Positions 36,755-47,650 of a stretch of 64,000 bases of DNA are shown here, piece after piece. Each line of letters begins with the position of its first letter. The first letter of the stretch is position 1. The notes beneath the pieces are model-generated. The model worked only from the letters and a program-made list of their open reading frames with translations, was not told where the DNA came from and ran no database searches. Position numbers and translations under genes: made by a program. This DNA is from Ligilactobacillus ruminis DSM 20403 = NBRC 102161 (lineage in GTDB: Bacteria > Bacillota > Bacilli > Lactobacillales > Lactobacillaceae), in the NCBI RefSeq assembly GCF_900113455.1, contig NZ_FOPI01000005.1, positions 33,140 through 97,139 of the forward strand, written 5' to 3'.

Positions 36755-38200
36755 TTATTTTTTGCGTCTCTTTTGTTGTTTTTGCTTTTTAATCTTGGCG
36801 CGCTTCTTCTTTTTGTTCTTTTTAATCATGCGATTGACTGACATTTTCGCAAGCTTTCCTGAAACGCCGCCGCCAAACATGTTTTCCATGCCGCCAAAAT
36901 TTCCGTTCGTCATCTTTTGCATCATATCGCGCATTTGCTTGAACTGTTTGATCATGCGATTTACTTCCTGAATCGGTCGTCCCGACCCTGCAGCAATTCT
37001 TCTTCTGCGACTTGGATTGAGCATATCGGGATCTTCACGTTCATCAGGCGTCATCGAATAGACGATGGCTTTCGTATGCTCAATATCTTTTGGATCAACC
37101 TTAACGTTCTTCAAAGCAGGATTATTGGTCATTCCAGGAATCATCTTCATGATATCTTCAATCGGCCCCATGTTCTGCACCTGCTCCATCTGTTCAATAA
37201 AATCATTGAAATCAAATGTGTTTTCACGCATCTTATCGGCAAGCTCTTCTGCTTTCTTTTGATCAAAATCCTGTTGAGCCTTTTCGATCAAAGTCAGCAT
37301 ATCGCCCATGCCAAGGATTCTTGAAGCCATTCGATCAGGGTAAAAAACGTCAAGTGCCGTCATTTTTTCGCCTTGACCGATAAATTTAATCGGCTTGCCG
37401 GTAACCGCTCTGATGGAAAGTGCGGCACCGCCGCGCGTATCACCGTCAAGTTTGGTCAAAACAACGCCTGTCACGTCCAAAGTATCGTTGAACCCTTGTG
37501 CAACTTCCACTGCATTTTGACCCGTCATCGAATCGACGGTCAGCAAAATTTCATCAGGATGCGTCAGCTCTTTGATTCTTGCAAGTTCGTTCATCAGCTT
37601 TTCATCGATCTGCAAACGACCTGCCGTATCAATAATCACATAGTCATTTTTTTGTTCTTCAGCCAGTTTCATCCCTTGACGAACGATTTCAACCGGATCA
37701 ACGTCCGTGCCGAGTTCAAACACGGGAACATCGATGCTTTTTCCGACCGTTTTCAACTGATCGACGGCAGCAGGACGATAGACGTCGGCTGCAATCATCA
37801 AAGGACGCGCATTTTCTTCTTTTTTAAGTTTGTATGCAAGTTTTCCTGCCGTAGTCGTTTTGCCGGCACCTTGAAGTCCGACCATCATGATGACTGTCGG
37901 AATCTTTTTGGATTTGTTCAAGGAAACGGCACTTTCACCCATAACCTTGATCAGTTCTTCATTGACGATTTTTACTATTTGCTGTGCCGGCGTCAGACTT
38001 TCGAGAACTTCTGCACCGACCGCCCTGTTTTTGACTTCCTTAACAAAATCTTTGACGACTTTAAAATTAACATCGGCTTCCAACAGTGCGAGCCTGATTT
38101 CGCGCATGACTTCCTTAACGTCTGATTCGCTAATTTTTCCTTTTCGTTTCAGTTTGCTGATTGCATTTTGCAAACGTTCGGTTAAACCTTCAAATGCCAT
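36755..38200 (-). CDS. ffh: Signal recognition particle protein Ffh
   Basis: Ffh is the SRP54 GTPase that binds signal sequences with the SRP RNA. The 481-residue protein has an N domain, a G domain with MVGLQGAGKTTTAGKLA near 103-119, DTAGRLQ and TKLDGDTRGGA, and a methionine-rich M domain (MGPIEDIMKMIPGM and many Met-Met pairs). The tail is very lysine-rich. The start at 38200 is preceded by AGGAGG; the longer frame to 38236 belongs to ylxM sequence. No obvious terminator lies after it. Confidence 0.97.
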   Translation of the reverse strand: MAFEGLTERLQNAISKLKRKGKISESDVKEVMREIRLALLEADVNFKVVKDFVKEVKNRAVGAEVLESLTPAQQIVKIVNEELIKVMGESAVSLNKSKKIPTVIMMVGLQGAGKTTTAGKLAYKLKKEENARPLMIAADVYRPAAVDQLKTVGKSIDVPVFELGTDVDPVEIVRQGMKLAEEQKNDYVIIDTAGRLQIDEKLMNELARIKELTHPDEILLTVDSMTGQNAVEVAQGFNDTLDVTGVVLTKLDGDTRGGAALSIRAVTGKPIKFIGQGEKMTALDVFYPDRMASRILGMGDMLTLIEKAQQDFDQKKAEELADKMRENTFDFNDFIEQMEQVQNMGPIEDIMKMIPGMTNNPALKNVKVDPKDIEHTKAIVYSMTPDEREDPDMLNPSRRRRIAAGSGRPIQEVNRMIKQFKQMRDMMQKMTNGNFGGMENMFGGGVSGKLAKMSVNRMIKKNKKKKRAKIKKQKQQKRRKK

Positions 38201-38216
38201 AAGGGCCTCCTGATTT

Positions 38217-38555
38217 TTATTCTTCCATTTTTTCAAGATTTTCGACCAGCTCGATCAGTTTCCTGTCATCCGGATATTTATTTTTGACATAATCCAAAAC
38301 CTCATCCGTTTTTTGACTTTGCTGTTCAAATTGGCGATACAATCCCAATTTTTCCTCATATTCTTCAAGAATTTTTTCTGTTCGCTTGATATTATCATAT
38401 ACCGCTTGCCTTGAAACTTCAAAATTTTCTGCAATTTCTCCCAAAGAATAATCATCTCTGTAGTAAAGCGCGATATAAGTCATCTGCTTTTCGGTCAGCA
38501 AAGGTTCGTAAAAATCAAACAAAGCATTGATTCGGTTGGTTTTTTCGATTGCCAC
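38217..38555 (-). CDS. ylxM: YlxM/p13-like SRP-associated DNA-binding protein
   Basis: The 112-residue protein is the YlxM type encoded next to ffh, and in streptococci an SRP accessory factor. It has a sigma-factor-like [23 protein letters not shown] and [21 protein letters not shown] start at GTG 38555 (VAIEKTN), with AGGTGA upstream; TTG at 38558 is possible. The gene is 6 bp from ftsY and 16 bp from ffh. Confidence 0.92.
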   Translation of the reverse strand: MAIEKTNRINALFDFYEPLLTEKQMTYIALYYRDDYSLGEIAENFEVSRQAVYDNIKRTEKILEEYEEKLGLYRQFEQQSQKTDEVLDYVKNKYPDDRKLIELVENLEKMEE

Positions 38556-38561
38556 CAAAAA

Positions 38562-39764
38562 TCACCTGTCCTTTGCAACAAGTCCCTTGAACAATCCAAT
38601 GACAAATTCTTGCGGATCAAAGTCGCGCAAATCATCCATTTGCTCGCCAAGGCCGACAAGTTTGACCGGAAGCTTCAATTCGTTTCTGATTGCAAGCACG
38701 ATGCCGCCGCGAGCCGTTCCGTCAAGCTTTGTCAAAACAATGCCCGTAACGTCCGTTACCTCTTTGAACTGTTTGGCCTGCGTCAGCGCATTCTGTCCTG
38801 TCGTTGCATCAAGCGCAAGCAGGACTTCGTGCGGAGCATCGGGAATTTCACGCGTAATGACACGTTTGATCTTGTCAAGCTCCTTCATCAGATTGACTTT
38901 GTTTTGCAGACGCCCTGCCGTGTCAACCAGCAAAATATCGTAGTTTTCTTGTTTGGCTTTGACGACCGCATCATAAACCACGGCTGCCGGATCGCTTTGT
39001 TCAGGTTTTTTGACAACGTCGACCCCGACTCTTCTGCCCCATTCTGCCAATTGCTCAATTGCTCCCGCTCTAAACGTATCGCCAGCAGCCAAAAGAACCT
39101 TTTTGCCTTCTTCTTTATAGCGATGAGCCAATTTCCCGATCGTCGTTGTCTTGCCGACGCCGTTGACACCGACGAACAAGAAGACCGTTGGACCTTGTTT
39201 GGCAAAATGCAGGGCGTTGTCCTCACCTTTGCCGCTTTCTTCATACAAGTTCACCAATCGTTCAATGATTGCATCCGAAACGTCCGACTTCTTTTTTGCA
39301 TTTCTGAGTTTGACCTCATCTCTTAACTCATCACTGATATTCATAGCGGTTTCATAACCAACGTCTGCTTCAATCAGCGTTTCTTCCAAATCATCAAAGA
39401 AATCTTCATCAACGTGTCTGAAATTTGCAAGAAGCGCATTGATTTTTGCGCCAAAGCCCTTGCGAGATTTGGCAAGTCCCTTGTCATAGCGCTCTTCTTC
39501 AGTTTTTTCTTCCAAAACATCTTTTGAAGCTGACTGTTCCGAATCATTTTCGCCATCTGTTTCATGAGTTTCTTCACCTGCTTGATCAGGCTCTGGTTGA
39601 GCTTTTTTTTCAATGAGCTCAGATTTTGAAGTTTCTTCAGCAGAATCTGCGACATTGGCACCTGACGTCTCCGTTTCCGCTTTGTCTGCAACTTTTTCAG
39701 CTTCGTTTTCTTCCTTTTCCGGTTCAAAAGAAAAAGCTTTTTTCAGCTTATCAAAAAATCCCAT
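38562..39764 (-). CDS. ftsY: Signal recognition particle receptor FtsY
   Basis: FtsY docks SRP-ribosome complexes at the membrane. The 400-residue protein starts MGFFDKLKKAFSF, has an acidic A region (Glu, Ala, Ser) of about 95 residues and then the NG domain with LFVGVNGVGKTTTIGKLA, DTAGRLQNK and TKLDGTARGGI. The start at 39764 is set by GGAAGGA upstream; the frame is open to 39788 but overlaps the smc 3' end. Confidence 0.97.
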   Translation of the reverse strand: MGFFDKLKKAFSFEPEKEENEAEKVADKAETETSGANVADSAEETSKSELIEKKAQPEPDQAGEETHETDGENDSEQSASKDVLEEKTEEERYDKGLAKSRKGFGAKINALLANFRHVDEDFFDDLEETLIEADVGYETAMNISDELRDEVKLRNAKKKSDVSDAIIERLVNLYEESGKGEDNALHFAKQGPTVFLFVGVNGVGKTTTIGKLAHRYKEEGKKVLLAAGDTFRAGAIEQLAEWGRRVGVDVVKKPEQSDPAAVVYDAVVKAKQENYDILLVDTAGRLQNKVNLMKELDKIKRVITREIPDAPHEVLLALDATTGQNALTQAKQFKEVTDVTGIVLTKLDGTARGGIVLAIRNELKLPVKLVGLGEQMDDLRDFDPQEFVIGLFKGLVAKDR

Positions 39765-39784
39765 TTCAATCATTCCTTCCATAA

Positions 39785-42700
39785 TCAATCATAATCATCA
39801 AGCGATACGGAAACCATCTTTGAAACGCCCGACTCTTGCATCGTAACGCCATATAAAACATCCGCCTGCATCATCGTTCCTTTGCGGTGCGTAATCACGA
39901 TGAATTGCGTTTGCCCGTCAAATTTACGCAGATACTGCGAATAACGCGCGACGTTTGCATCATCCAATGCCGCTTCCGCTTCATCAAGAATCGCAAACGG
40001 AACAGGCTTGACCTTTAAAATTGCAAACAAAAGCACGATTGCCGTCAAAGAACGCTCACCGCCCGAAAGAAGACTCAACTGTCTGTATTTCTTTCCCGGC
40101 GGTGCTGCCATGATTTCAATCCCGGTTTCCAGCAGATTTTGAGGATCGGTCAGGCTCAGTTCGGCGTGACCGCCGCCAAATACTTCTGGGAAAATTTCGG
40201 TAAATGCAGATGATACCTTGTTAAACGTGACTTTAAAACGCCTTTTAACTTCTTCATCCATTTCTTCCATACTGAGAAGCAGCTGCTCTTTTGCTTCCAG
40301 CAGATCGTCTTGTTGTTGTCGCAAAAATTCATAGCGTTCGTTAACTTCTTCAAATTGCGCAATTGCATTAACGTTGACGTCGCCCAATTCGTCAATTCCA
40401 AGTTTTAAGAGTTTGACCTTCTTCTTAACAAAATCAAGATCCTCTTCGGTGTTTTTTTGCTCGGCAGATTCATAAGTCATCGCATAATGTTCGGCCAATT
40501 CGTCAAGGTTTTGACGCAATGTTGCCTGCAAACTTCCGTCTTTTGCAGAAAGCGTGCTTCTTTCGTCCATTGCTGCCCGCAAAAGCTCATTTGCTCGCGT
40601 CAGCTCAGTTTCCGATTTCTTGACGTTTTCATGCAAAGCGGATCGCTCCTCTTGCATCCTTGAAACTTCTTTTTCCAATTTCAAGCAGCGTTCGTCTGCT
40701 TCCTTTTCCTTTTCAATGAGTTCATCTTTTGAAAGAAGCATACTCTTGCTTTCATTTTCAAGCTGTCTGATTCTTTCACCGTTTTTCTCAATCCGCTCGT
40801 CTGCTTGAGCAATCTGAAATTCGTTTTCTTTGACGCGAATCGAAAGAGACTGGATTCTTTCTGTCAAAACGGCAAGGCGACCGGCATCTTCAGCGATTTC
40901 CGCATCAAGTTTCGCCTGTTCAGATGCCTTGTTTTTTTGAAATGCGCTTTTTTCTTCAAGCAAATTTTGACTTGCCTTGATTTTTACCTCAAGTTCTTCA
41001 AGTTTTGCTTGAGCCGCTTTCTTTGCCTCCAAAAATCTTGTTTCATTGACGCGACTATTCTCTAAATCAGCATCATAGACGCTTTTTTCCTGTTCTTTTT
41101 TGGCATATTCCAATAAAATTTCATCCAAAAGAGTTTTGGCCTCAGACCGTTCTTTTTCAAGCCGCTCACGTTCTGTTTGCGATCGACCCAATTTCTCATT
41201 TATTTCTTCAAGCCTTTTGCGTAATTTTGCTCCGTCAATCTCCATTTCGGCAAGTTTTTGCGTCATCGTTTCAATGTCTGCTCCGAGCTTTTCCAAACTT
41301 TGCTTTTGCTCGATCAGCCCTTCGCCTTGATGTTTGTTTTCTCCCCCAGACATCGAACCACCGGCATTGACAACGTCGCCGGCAAGCGAGACGACTTTAA
41401 CGGAATGATTCAAAATTTTGGCAATTTCTGTTGCGCTGTCAAGATTTTCAGCAAAAATAACCGCTCCAAGCAGGTGTCTTAAAACCGGCAGATCATCATC
41501 GTCGCAAGCAATCAGATCACACCCGACACCAATAAATCCTTCAACGTTTTGAACGAGGCGAACCTGATTTTCGCTTAGAAAACGTTGTTTGACAGTTGTT
41601 CGCGGCAAAAAAGTTGCACGCCCGAGCTTGTTTTGAGTGAGATACCTGATTGCAGCCTTGGCATCAGAAACATCACGAACGACGATATTTTGCAGGCTTG
41701 AACCCAAAGCCGTTTCAACGGCCTTCGCAAGCTTCTTCGGAACCTCGAAAACCTCAGCTACCGGACCAATGATTCCATTAAGATTTTTGGCGCGCATGAC
41801 GCTTTTTACTCCTTGGTAGTACCCGGAATAATCGGCTTGAATCTGCTTTTTGCTGTCATAGCGGGCTTTTGCCTGCTGAAAAACCCCACTCGCTTCAAGC
41901 CATCGTCTCTGTGCATCTTCATGGCGTCTTGAAATCTTAAGCTGCAATTGCTGATCGTTTTGGTAATTTTCCGTAAAACTTTTCAGCTCCTCGTCTTTTA
42001 AATCAAATTTCTGCTGAAGACTCTCCTTTTTTTGCTCTAATTCCTTAAGATGCGTCGATAACTCGCCAGAACGCTTCTTTGCTGCTTCTTTCGTATCTGA
42101 AACCCGCAATTTTTCTTTTTCATTGTATTCAAGCTGATTTTCAAAAGTTGCTTTTGCTTGAAGCATGACCATAATTTTGTTACGAACGTCTTCAATTTGC
42201 GATTCCAGATCAGAATCGCTTGAATTCCTCGTTTCTCTCAACTTTTCGAGTTTTTCTTCAAGTTTGGCTTTTTCTTCAGATTCGGATTGGACGGTTCTTT
42301 TAAGTTTGACTAAAGAAGCGCTTGCCTCTTTTCGTGCGAATTGATCATTTTTTACGGCTTCTTTTTGTTCTGCAATCCTTTGTTCAAAAAATTCGCTGTC
42401 ATGATCAGACAAATCTCGCTTGCTTGCGAGCTTTTCTTTTTGCCGCGTCAACTCAATAAGCTCCTTTTGGGCTTCGTCAAGCTTTTCTTCCAACGTTTGC
42501 TGTTTTTCATGCAAACGCCGATTCTTCTCTTCTGAAAGATTCGCATTTCGTTGATGTTTTTTAGCAATCGACCTAATTTCCTCAAGCTTGCCTTGAACCT
42601 CTTCTTTTAAAGCAGAGGTCTCTTTAATTTCCAGCACGAGCCTTGAAAGTTCATAATGCTCATACTGCTTCTTCTGCTCCAAATAATCATGGGCAATGCT

Positions 42701-43327
42701 TGCTTGCTCTTCCAAAGGATCTTTTTGCCGTTCAAGCTCCAACAATATGTCTGAAACCCGGTCGAGGTGATCCGTGGTTTCGCTGAGTTCCGTTTTCGCC
42801 TTGCTTTTTTCTTTTTTATACTTGACAATTCCGGCAGCCTCTTCAATCAACATTCGCCTGTCTTGAGGCTTGCTGTTAAAAATTTCCTCAACGCTTCCCT
42901 GTGAGATGATCGAAAAGCTTTCGCGTCCAACGCCAGTATCGGTAAAAAGATCAACAATATCCCTCAGCCTGGCCTGCTTTCCGTTGATTAAATACTCGCT
43001 GTCGCCGTTTCGATAAATCTTGCGGGTAATCGTAACATCGTCTTGCTGATTTTTCAAATAATGATCCGTATTGTCAAAAACGGCCTGAACCATGCAACGA
43101 TTAAGCGGAGCCCGTGTCTGCGAACCTGCAAAAATCACGTCAGGCATCTTTCCGCCACGCAAATTTTTGGCAGACTGCTCGCCCAAAACCCAGCGCAAGC
43201 CTTCTATGATGTTGCTTTTTCCGCTTCCGTTGGGACCGACTACCCCAGTAAGTCCATCCTGAAATTCGATCGTCGTCTTATCGGCAAACGATTTAAAGCC
43301 GCTAAGAGTTAACGATTTGATCCTCAT
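39785..43327 (-). CDS. smc: Chromosome segregation ATPase Smc
   Basis: Smc compacts and segregates the chromosome with ScpA and ScpB. The 1180 residues have the normal order: N-terminal head with GPNGSGKSNIIEGLRWVLG near 32-50, a long coiled coil, a hinge near 510-650 (YYQGVKSVMRAKNLNGIIG and GGSMSGGENKH), a second coiled coil, and a C-terminal head with the signature LLSGGERSLTAI and the Walker B segment FAILDEAEAALDDANV. ATG 43327 has GAGGGGG upstream. Order rnc-smc-ftsY is conserved. Confidence 0.98.
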   Translation of the reverse strand: MRIKSLTLSGFKSFADKTTIEFQDGLTGVVGPNGSGKSNIIEGLRWVLGEQSAKNLRGGKMPDVIFAGSQTRAPLNRCMVQAVFDNTDHYLKNQQDDVTITRKIYRNGDSEYLINGKQARLRDIVDLFTDTGVGRESFSIISQGSVEEIFNSKPQDRRMLIEEAAGIVKYKKEKSKAKTELSETTDHLDRVSDILLELERQKDPLEEQASIAHDYLEQKKQYEHYELSRLVLEIKETSALKEEVQGKLEEIRSIAKKHQRNANLSEEKNRRLHEKQQTLEEKLDEAQKELIELTRQKEKLASKRDLSDHDSEFFEQRIAEQKEAVKNDQFARKEASASLVKLKRTVQSESEEKAKLEEKLEKLRETRNSSDSDLESQIEDVRNKIMVMLQAKATFENQLEYNEKEKLRVSDTKEAAKKRSGELSTHLKELEQKKESLQQKFDLKDEELKSFTENYQNDQQLQLKISRRHEDAQRRWLEASGVFQQAKARYDSKKQIQADYSGYYQGVKSVMRAKNLNGIIGPVAEVFEVPKKLAKAVETALGSSLQNIVVRDVSDAKAAIRYLTQNKLGRATFLPRTTVKQRFLSENQVRLVQNVEGFIGVGCDLIACDDDDLPVLRHLLGAVIFAENLDSATEIAKILNHSVKVVSLAGDVVNAGGSMSGGENKHQGEGLIEQKQSLEKLGADIETMTQKLAEMEIDGAKLRKRLEEINEKLGRSQTERERLEKERSEAKTLLDEILLEYAKKEQEKSVYDADLENSRVNETRFLEAKKAAQAKLEELEVKIKASQNLLEEKSAFQKNKASEQAKLDAEIAEDAGRLAVLTERIQSLSIRVKENEFQIAQADERIEKNGERIRQLENESKSMLLSKDELIEKEKEADERCLKLEKEVSRMQEERSALHENVKKSETELTRANELLRAAMDERSTLSAKDGSLQATLRQNLDELAEHYAMTYESAEQKNTEEDLDFVKKKVKLLKLGIDELGDVNVNAIAQFEEVNERYEFLRQQQDDLLEAKEQLLLSMEEMDEEVKRRFKVTFNKVSSAFTEIFPEVFGGGHAELSLTDPQNLLETGIEIMAAPPGKKYRQLSLLSGGERSLTAIVLLFAILKVKPVPFAILDEAEAALDDANVARYSQYLRKFDGQTQFIVITHRKGTMMQADVLYGVTMQESGVSKMVSVSLDDYD

Positions 43328-43343
43328 TAAATTTCCCCCTCAA

Positions 43344-44036
43344 TTACTGCTTGGCAACTTTCAATGCTTGATATGCAGCTGCCTGTTCAGCATTTTTTTT
43401 CGAGGAACCGACACCCTCACCGATTTTTTTGCCGTCGGCGTAAACGGCCATAGTATATGTCTTATCGTTGTCCGGGCCTTTTTCATCCAACATCTTGTAT
43501 TCGATTTTGCAATCACCGTTTTGTTGCAGATATTCTTGAAGTTCCGTCTTATGATCAAGAAGATGATCGAACCAGCCCATGTCAAGTTTCGGAAAAACAA
43601 CGGCACTGATGAATTCAACGACCTTGTCTTTTCCTTGATCCAAATACAGAGCACCGATAAAAGATTCAAAAATATCGCATAAAAGCGATGGTCGATTCCT
43701 GGCGTTGGCTTTTTCTTCACCTTTGCCCAGGCGAATATATTCATCAAAATGACATTCTTTGGCGAATTTGCTGAAGCTGTCTTCACAAACCATTGCCGCG
43801 CGCAGTCTTGAAAGTTTTCCTTCCGGCAAAGAAGGGTAACGTTTGAACAAATACTCCGAAACGCAAAGCTGCATGACCGCATCTCCAAGAAATTCGATTC
43901 GTTCATAATATTTCAAATGTTCTTTAGGATGCTCGTTGACATATGATGCATGCGTGAATGCTTCATCAAACAGTTCCGCATTCTTGACGTTGATTCCGTA
44001 ATCATCCTTTAATTTTTTTGTTAAACCGATTATCAT
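43344..44036 (-). CDS. rnc: Ribonuclease III
   Basis: RNase III cleaves double-stranded RNA in rRNA processing and regulation. The 230-residue protein has the catalytic motif ERIEFLGDAVMQL at about residues 44-56 and a second acidic site (CDIFESFIGALYLD), followed by a C-terminal dsRNA-binding domain with GEGVGSSKKNAEQAAAYQAL. It is 16 bp before smc. Confidence 0.97.
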   Translation of the reverse strand: MIIGLTKKLKDDYGINVKNAELFDEAFTHASYVNEHPKEHLKYYERIEFLGDAVMQLCVSEYLFKRYPSLPEGKLSRLRAAMVCEDSFSKFAKECHFDEYIRLGKGEEKANARNRPSLLCDIFESFIGALYLDQGKDKVVEFISAVVFPKLDMGWFDHLLDHKTELQEYLQQNGDCKIEYKMLDEKGPDNDKTYTMAVYADGKKIGEGVGSSKKNAEQAAAYQALKVAKQ

Positions 44037-44084
44037 ATTAAACCATCCTCATTTAAAAATTGAGTCTCACTTGATTATATCAAA

Positions 44085-44118
44085 AAGAAGAGGCCTTGCC
44101 CAAACGCTCCACCTCTCC
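44085..44118 (-). terminator. Weak possible terminator between acpP and rnc
   Basis: Minus strand: AGAGG/CCTCT arms around a long loop, followed by TCTTTTTG, just after the acpP stop. The stem is short and the loop large, so it may only reduce read-through into rnc. Confidence 0.45.
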
Positions 44119-44127
44119 CGAATATTT

Positions 44128-44373
44128 CTAATTGTTTTGACGAGCCATAATATATGACACTGCATCGCCAACTGTCTTAAGCTTTTCAGCATCCTCATCA
44201 GGTATTTCCGAACCAAACTCGTCTTCAAGTTCCAAAACGAATTCGACCAAGTCAATCGAATCAGCATTGAGATCTTCCGTAAAGACAGTTTCTTTCGTGA
44301 CTTTGTCAGCAGAAACGCTGAAATGTTCTTCAATCAGCTTTTGAATTTTTGCAAAAACTTCATTTTCAGTCAT
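44128..44373 (-). CDS. acpP: Acyl carrier protein
   Basis: AcpP carries acyl chains for fatty acid synthesis on a phosphopantetheine arm. The 81-residue acidic protein starts MTENEVFAKIQKLIEEHFSV and carries the attachment serine in LNADSIDLVEFVLELEDEF. The start at 44373 has GAGGG upstream; the frame to 44394 includes the ribosome site. It has its own promoter and follows plsX as usual. Confidence 0.96.
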   Translation of the reverse strand: MTENEVFAKIQKLIEEHFSVSADKVTKETVFTEDLNADSIDLVEFVLELEDEFGSEIPDEDAEKLKTVGDAVSYIMARQNN

Positions 44374-44413
44374 AACGTTTTCCCTCATTTTCAAATTATT
44401 AACAACAACACCA

Positions 44414-44442
44414 ATTTTACCGATTTTTCGTTTGCTTGTAAA
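44414..44442 (-). promoter_or_regulatory. acpP promoter
   Basis: Minus strand: -35 TTTACA (44437-44442), 17-bp spacer, -10 TAAAAT (44414-44419), about 40 bp before the ATG. Confidence 0.75.
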
Positions 44443-44453
44443 GGCGCCTGCAA

Positions 44454-45494
44454 CTACTTCTGAGGTGTGTCTGAGTCGCTTTCAGCCGCTTTTTTAGCAC
44501 TCAAATCTTCCCAATATTTCGTAAAGTCTTCAACCATGCGCCCATCAACCATTGTTCTGATCTGCTTCAACGTAAAGTAAACCGTCTTTGCATCGCTTGC
44601 CCCATGAGCCTTGACGACCGGTGATTTGGCTCCGAGCAAAACGGCTCCGCCATATTGCGATTGGTCCATGCGACCTTTAATATCTTTAAAAGTCGATTTG
44701 AGCATCAATGCACCAAGTTTCCCTGAGATTCCTGAATTCATGATTGAATCTTTCAAAAGGTGCATGACGGCTGAAGCAGTTCCCTCGATTGCCTTTAAAA
44801 CAGCGTTACCGGTAAATCCGTCAGCCACGACCACGTCACAGACGTCGTTCATCAAATCGCGAGCTTCAACGTTTCCGACAAAATTCAGCGATTTGTCGGC
44901 TTCAATCAGATTATGCGCTTCAAGGGTAAGTTTGCTGCCTTTATGCGGTTCCGTTCCGTTATTCAGCAGACCGATACGCGGATTTTGGATGCCGCGAACG
45001 TTTTCAGCATAGTATTTTCCCAAAAGAGCATATTGATAAAGATGTTCTGGTTTGCTGTCGGCATTTGCACCTGAATCAAGCAGATTAAACGAACCAGACG
45101 TTCCTGAAACCATTGGAAGCGTCGAGAGCAGTCCCGGACGCGGAATCCCTTTGATGCGCCCGACAATCAGCAAGCCTGCCGCCAGCAGCGCCCCTGTATT
45201 TCCGCATGAAAACAATGCATCCGCCTCCCCGCTTTTTACTGCCTGGGCAGCCATCACGAGAGAGGAGTCCTTCTTTTTTCTGACGGCCTTGACAGGCTCG
45301 TCATTCATCCCGATTACTTCGCTTGAATGAACAACGGTAATCCTGTCCTTGTTTTTGAGTAATCCATTAATCTGCTTTTCGTCTCCGAAAAGCAGATATT
45401 CCGTATCAGAAAATTCGTCCCGTGCTCTTTCCACGCCTTCAACAACCGTTTTTGGCGCATAATCTCCGCCCATTGCGTCAACAGCAATCTTCAT
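44454..45494 (-). CDS. plsX: Phosphate acyltransferase PlsX
   Basis: PlsX converts acyl-ACP to acyl-phosphate, the first step of phospholipid synthesis in Firmicutes. The 346-residue protein starts [20 protein letters not shown] and contains [23 protein letters not shown] and [16 protein letters not shown], all diagnostic. A CGGAGGA site precedes the ATG at 45494. The frame open to 45542 overlaps recG and is not used. It is 19 bp after recG. Confidence 0.97.
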   Translation of the reverse strand: MKIAVDAMGGDYAPKTVVEGVERARDEFSDTEYLLFGDEKQINGLLKNKDRITVVHSSEVIGMNDEPVKAVRKKKDSSLVMAAQAVKSGEADALFSCGNTGALLAAGLLIVGRIKGIPRPGLLSTLPMVSGTSGSFNLLDSGANADSKPEHLYQYALLGKYYAENVRGIQNPRIGLLNNGTEPHKGSKLTLEAHNLIEADKSLNFVGNVEARDLMNDVCDVVVADGFTGNAVLKAIEGTASAVMHLLKDSIMNSGISGKLGALMLKSTFKDIKGRMDQSQYGGAVLLGAKSPVVKAHGASDAKTVYFTLKQIRTMVDGRMVEDFTKYWEDLSAKKAAESDSDTPQK

Positions 45495-45513
45495 CAATAA
45501 TTCCTCCGTTTTC

Positions 45514-47556
45514 TTAATCAAAGTTTGCGCCAGCCAATACAACAGCGCGCAAATACCGGATCAAACCGGCATTTTCTGCTCGATATTCAAAGTTTTCGTC
45601 TAAAATAATCGCACGCGCTTCTTCCATTGCAGCCTGCAGCGTATTGAAATTGGCAACCGGATCGCCAATTCTAAAATCGGGCAGTCCTGATTGCCTTGAT
45701 CCAAGAACTTCACCTGGTCCTCGCAACTCAAGATCTTTTTGCGAAATGACAAAACCATCGGTCGTTTCAACCATTGTCTGCATTCTTTCTTTTCCGTAAT
45801 CAGTCTTGGGATCTGCACAAAGAATGCAATATGAAGCCTTGCTTCCGCGCCCGACGCGTCCTCTGAGCTGATGGAGCTGTGCCAGGCCAAAACGATCGGC
45901 ATCAAGAATCACCATGACGGTCGCATTCGGAACATCGACCCCGACTTCAACCACGGTCGTTGAAACTAAGATATCGTACTTGCCTTCTTTGAAATCTTTC
46001 ATGATTTCATCTTTTTCGTCACTTTTCATTCTACCATGAAGCAAGCCGACTTTATAATATGGCGCATATCTTTTTTCAAGTTTTTCAAAAACTTCCTGAG
46101 CATTTTTCAAATCAACGGCTTCAGACTCCTCAATCAAAGGCGAAACGACATATGCCTGTGACCCGTCTTTTAGCTGTCTTTCTACAAAATCGAGGGTCGC
46201 ATTCATTTGATTTTGCTTAACCCAGGAAGTCCTGATCGGCTTTCTTCCCTTCGGCAGCTCATTGATTACGGAAACGTCCATCTCTCCGTACGTCGTAATT
46301 GCAAGCGTCCTGGGTATCGGGGTGGCGGTCATTGCCAAAACGTCAGGATTTTCACCTTTTTCTCTCAATGCTTTTCTTTGATTAACGCCGAAACGGTGCT
46401 GTTCATCGGTAACGACAAGCCCCAGCTTTTTAAAAATGACCGGATCTTGAATCAAAGCATGAGTTCCGACCAAAATATCGATTTCTTTATTTGCAAGTCT
46501 TTCCAGGATATCATGCTTGACCTTTGTCTTGGAAGCTTCGGTTCCCGTCAAAAGACAAACGCTGACACCAAAATCTTGAAACAAATCACTGAGTTTTTTG
46601 GCATGCTGCTGAGCCAAAATTTCAGTCGGAGCCATCAAAGCAGCCTGAAATCCGGCAGTAACTGCAGCATACATCGCAATTGCCGCAATTACCGTTTTCC
46701 CGCTTCCGACGTCGCCTTGCAAGAGTCGATTCATATGAAGAGGACGATGCATGTCCCTGCAAATTTCGTTCACGACGCGTTTTTGTGCATTTGTCAATTC
46801 AAAGGGAAGCGCTGAAATAAAACGTTTGAGCATGGAATTATCGTACTTGATCAATAGACCGGCGTCATTTCGATCAAGTTTTTTAAGAAGCGCAAGCCTT
46901 GCCTCATACTTGAAAAACTCGTCAAAGATGGCAGATCGTCTGGCAATTTCAAACTCCTGAGTCGTCTTTGGAAAATGCATGTCATGAATCATTTTTTTCC
47001 GATTGAGCAATCGAAATTTGCGTCTCGTTGACTCGGGAACGATTTCTTCGACCACATCCTGATATTCTTCATATGCTTTTTTAACCAGCTGTTTGATCAT
47101 TTGAGCTTTGATTTCTTTTGACGCACGGTAAACTCCTGCAATATCTTCTTGACTCCCTCCATTTGAAAAAAGTTTCATTCCAGTCATGCTCTGCCTTGCG
47201 GTATCGTATTTTCCGTAAACGGCTACGTCTGAGCCCGGCTGAACCCGGTCTTTTAAATAAGCCTGTCCAAAGAAGGTAATCTGAATGACGTCATGACCTG
47301 CCAACAGTTTGAAATTCAGACGATTTTTGACCCTGCCGAAACGAACGACGACCGGAGCGGTTGCAACAACACCTTGAATTACCGCCTTTTGCCCGTCAGC
47401 AAGTTCTGAAACTTCTTTTGTTGCCATATCCTCATATCTGAATGGGTAATAGCACAAAAGATCCTCAATCGTTTCAATTCCTAGTGCTTTCAGCGCCAAT
47501 TCCTTTTTCGGACCGATTCCCGAAAGATTTGAAACTTTGTCTTGCAATGACCTCAT
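45514..47556 (-). CDS. recG: ATP-dependent DNA helicase RecG
   Basis: RecG regresses stalled replication forks and branch-migrates junctions. The 680-residue protein has an N-terminal wedge/OB domain ([21 protein letters not shown]), Walker [19 protein letters not shown] near 280, the DEQH box in [22 protein letters not shown], and the motif VI stretch [14 protein letters not shown]. The start at 47556 (MRSLQDKV) has AAGGTGA upstream; a GTG at 47568 is less likely. It opens the recG-plsX unit after a strong terminator. Confidence 0.97.
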   Translation of the reverse strand: MRSLQDKVSNLSGIGPKKELALKALGIETIEDLLCYYPFRYEDMATKEVSELADGQKAVIQGVVATAPVVVRFGRVKNRLNFKLLAGHDVIQITFFGQAYLKDRVQPGSDVAVYGKYDTARQSMTGMKLFSNGGSQEDIAGVYRASKEIKAQMIKQLVKKAYEEYQDVVEEIVPESTRRKFRLLNRKKMIHDMHFPKTTQEFEIARRSAIFDEFFKYEARLALLKKLDRNDAGLLIKYDNSMLKRFISALPFELTNAQKRVVNEICRDMHRPLHMNRLLQGDVGSGKTVIAAIAMYAAVTAGFQAALMAPTEILAQQHAKKLSDLFQDFGVSVCLLTGTEASKTKVKHDILERLANKEIDILVGTHALIQDPVIFKKLGLVVTDEQHRFGVNQRKALREKGENPDVLAMTATPIPRTLAITTYGEMDVSVINELPKGRKPIRTSWVKQNQMNATLDFVERQLKDGSQAYVVSPLIEESEAVDLKNAQEVFEKLEKRYAPYYKVGLLHGRMKSDEKDEIMKDFKEGKYDILVSTTVVEVGVDVPNATVMVILDADRFGLAQLHQLRGRVGRGSKASYCILCADPKTDYGKERMQTMVETTDGFVISQKDLELRGPGEVLGSRQSGLPDFRIGDPVANFNTLQAAMEEARAIILDENFEYRAENAGLIRYLRAVVLAGANFD

Positions 47557-47588
47557 CGACAAATTCACCTTCTTCTTTGATATTTAGC

Positions 47589-47635
47589 AAAAAAACAGGG
47601 TCACGGAAAAACGCGCGCGTTCCTCTGTGACCCTG
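47589..47635 (-). terminator. Intrinsic terminator after the FakA-type gene
   Basis: Minus strand: long stem (CAGGGTCAC and GTGACCCTG outer arms, extended inward by a GC-rich ACGCGCGCGT loop region), then seven T. It lies 16 bp after the fakA stop and 33 bp before the recG start. Confidence 0.92.
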
Positions 47636-47650
47636 GGTGCAGAACACGAA

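Noticed and set aside
37373..38125. Long plus-strand open frames opposite ffh, smc, fakA, pheT and other core genes
   Set aside because: They lie antisense to well-identified genes, lack ribosome sites and give no recognisable products; they follow from the codon pattern of the true strand.
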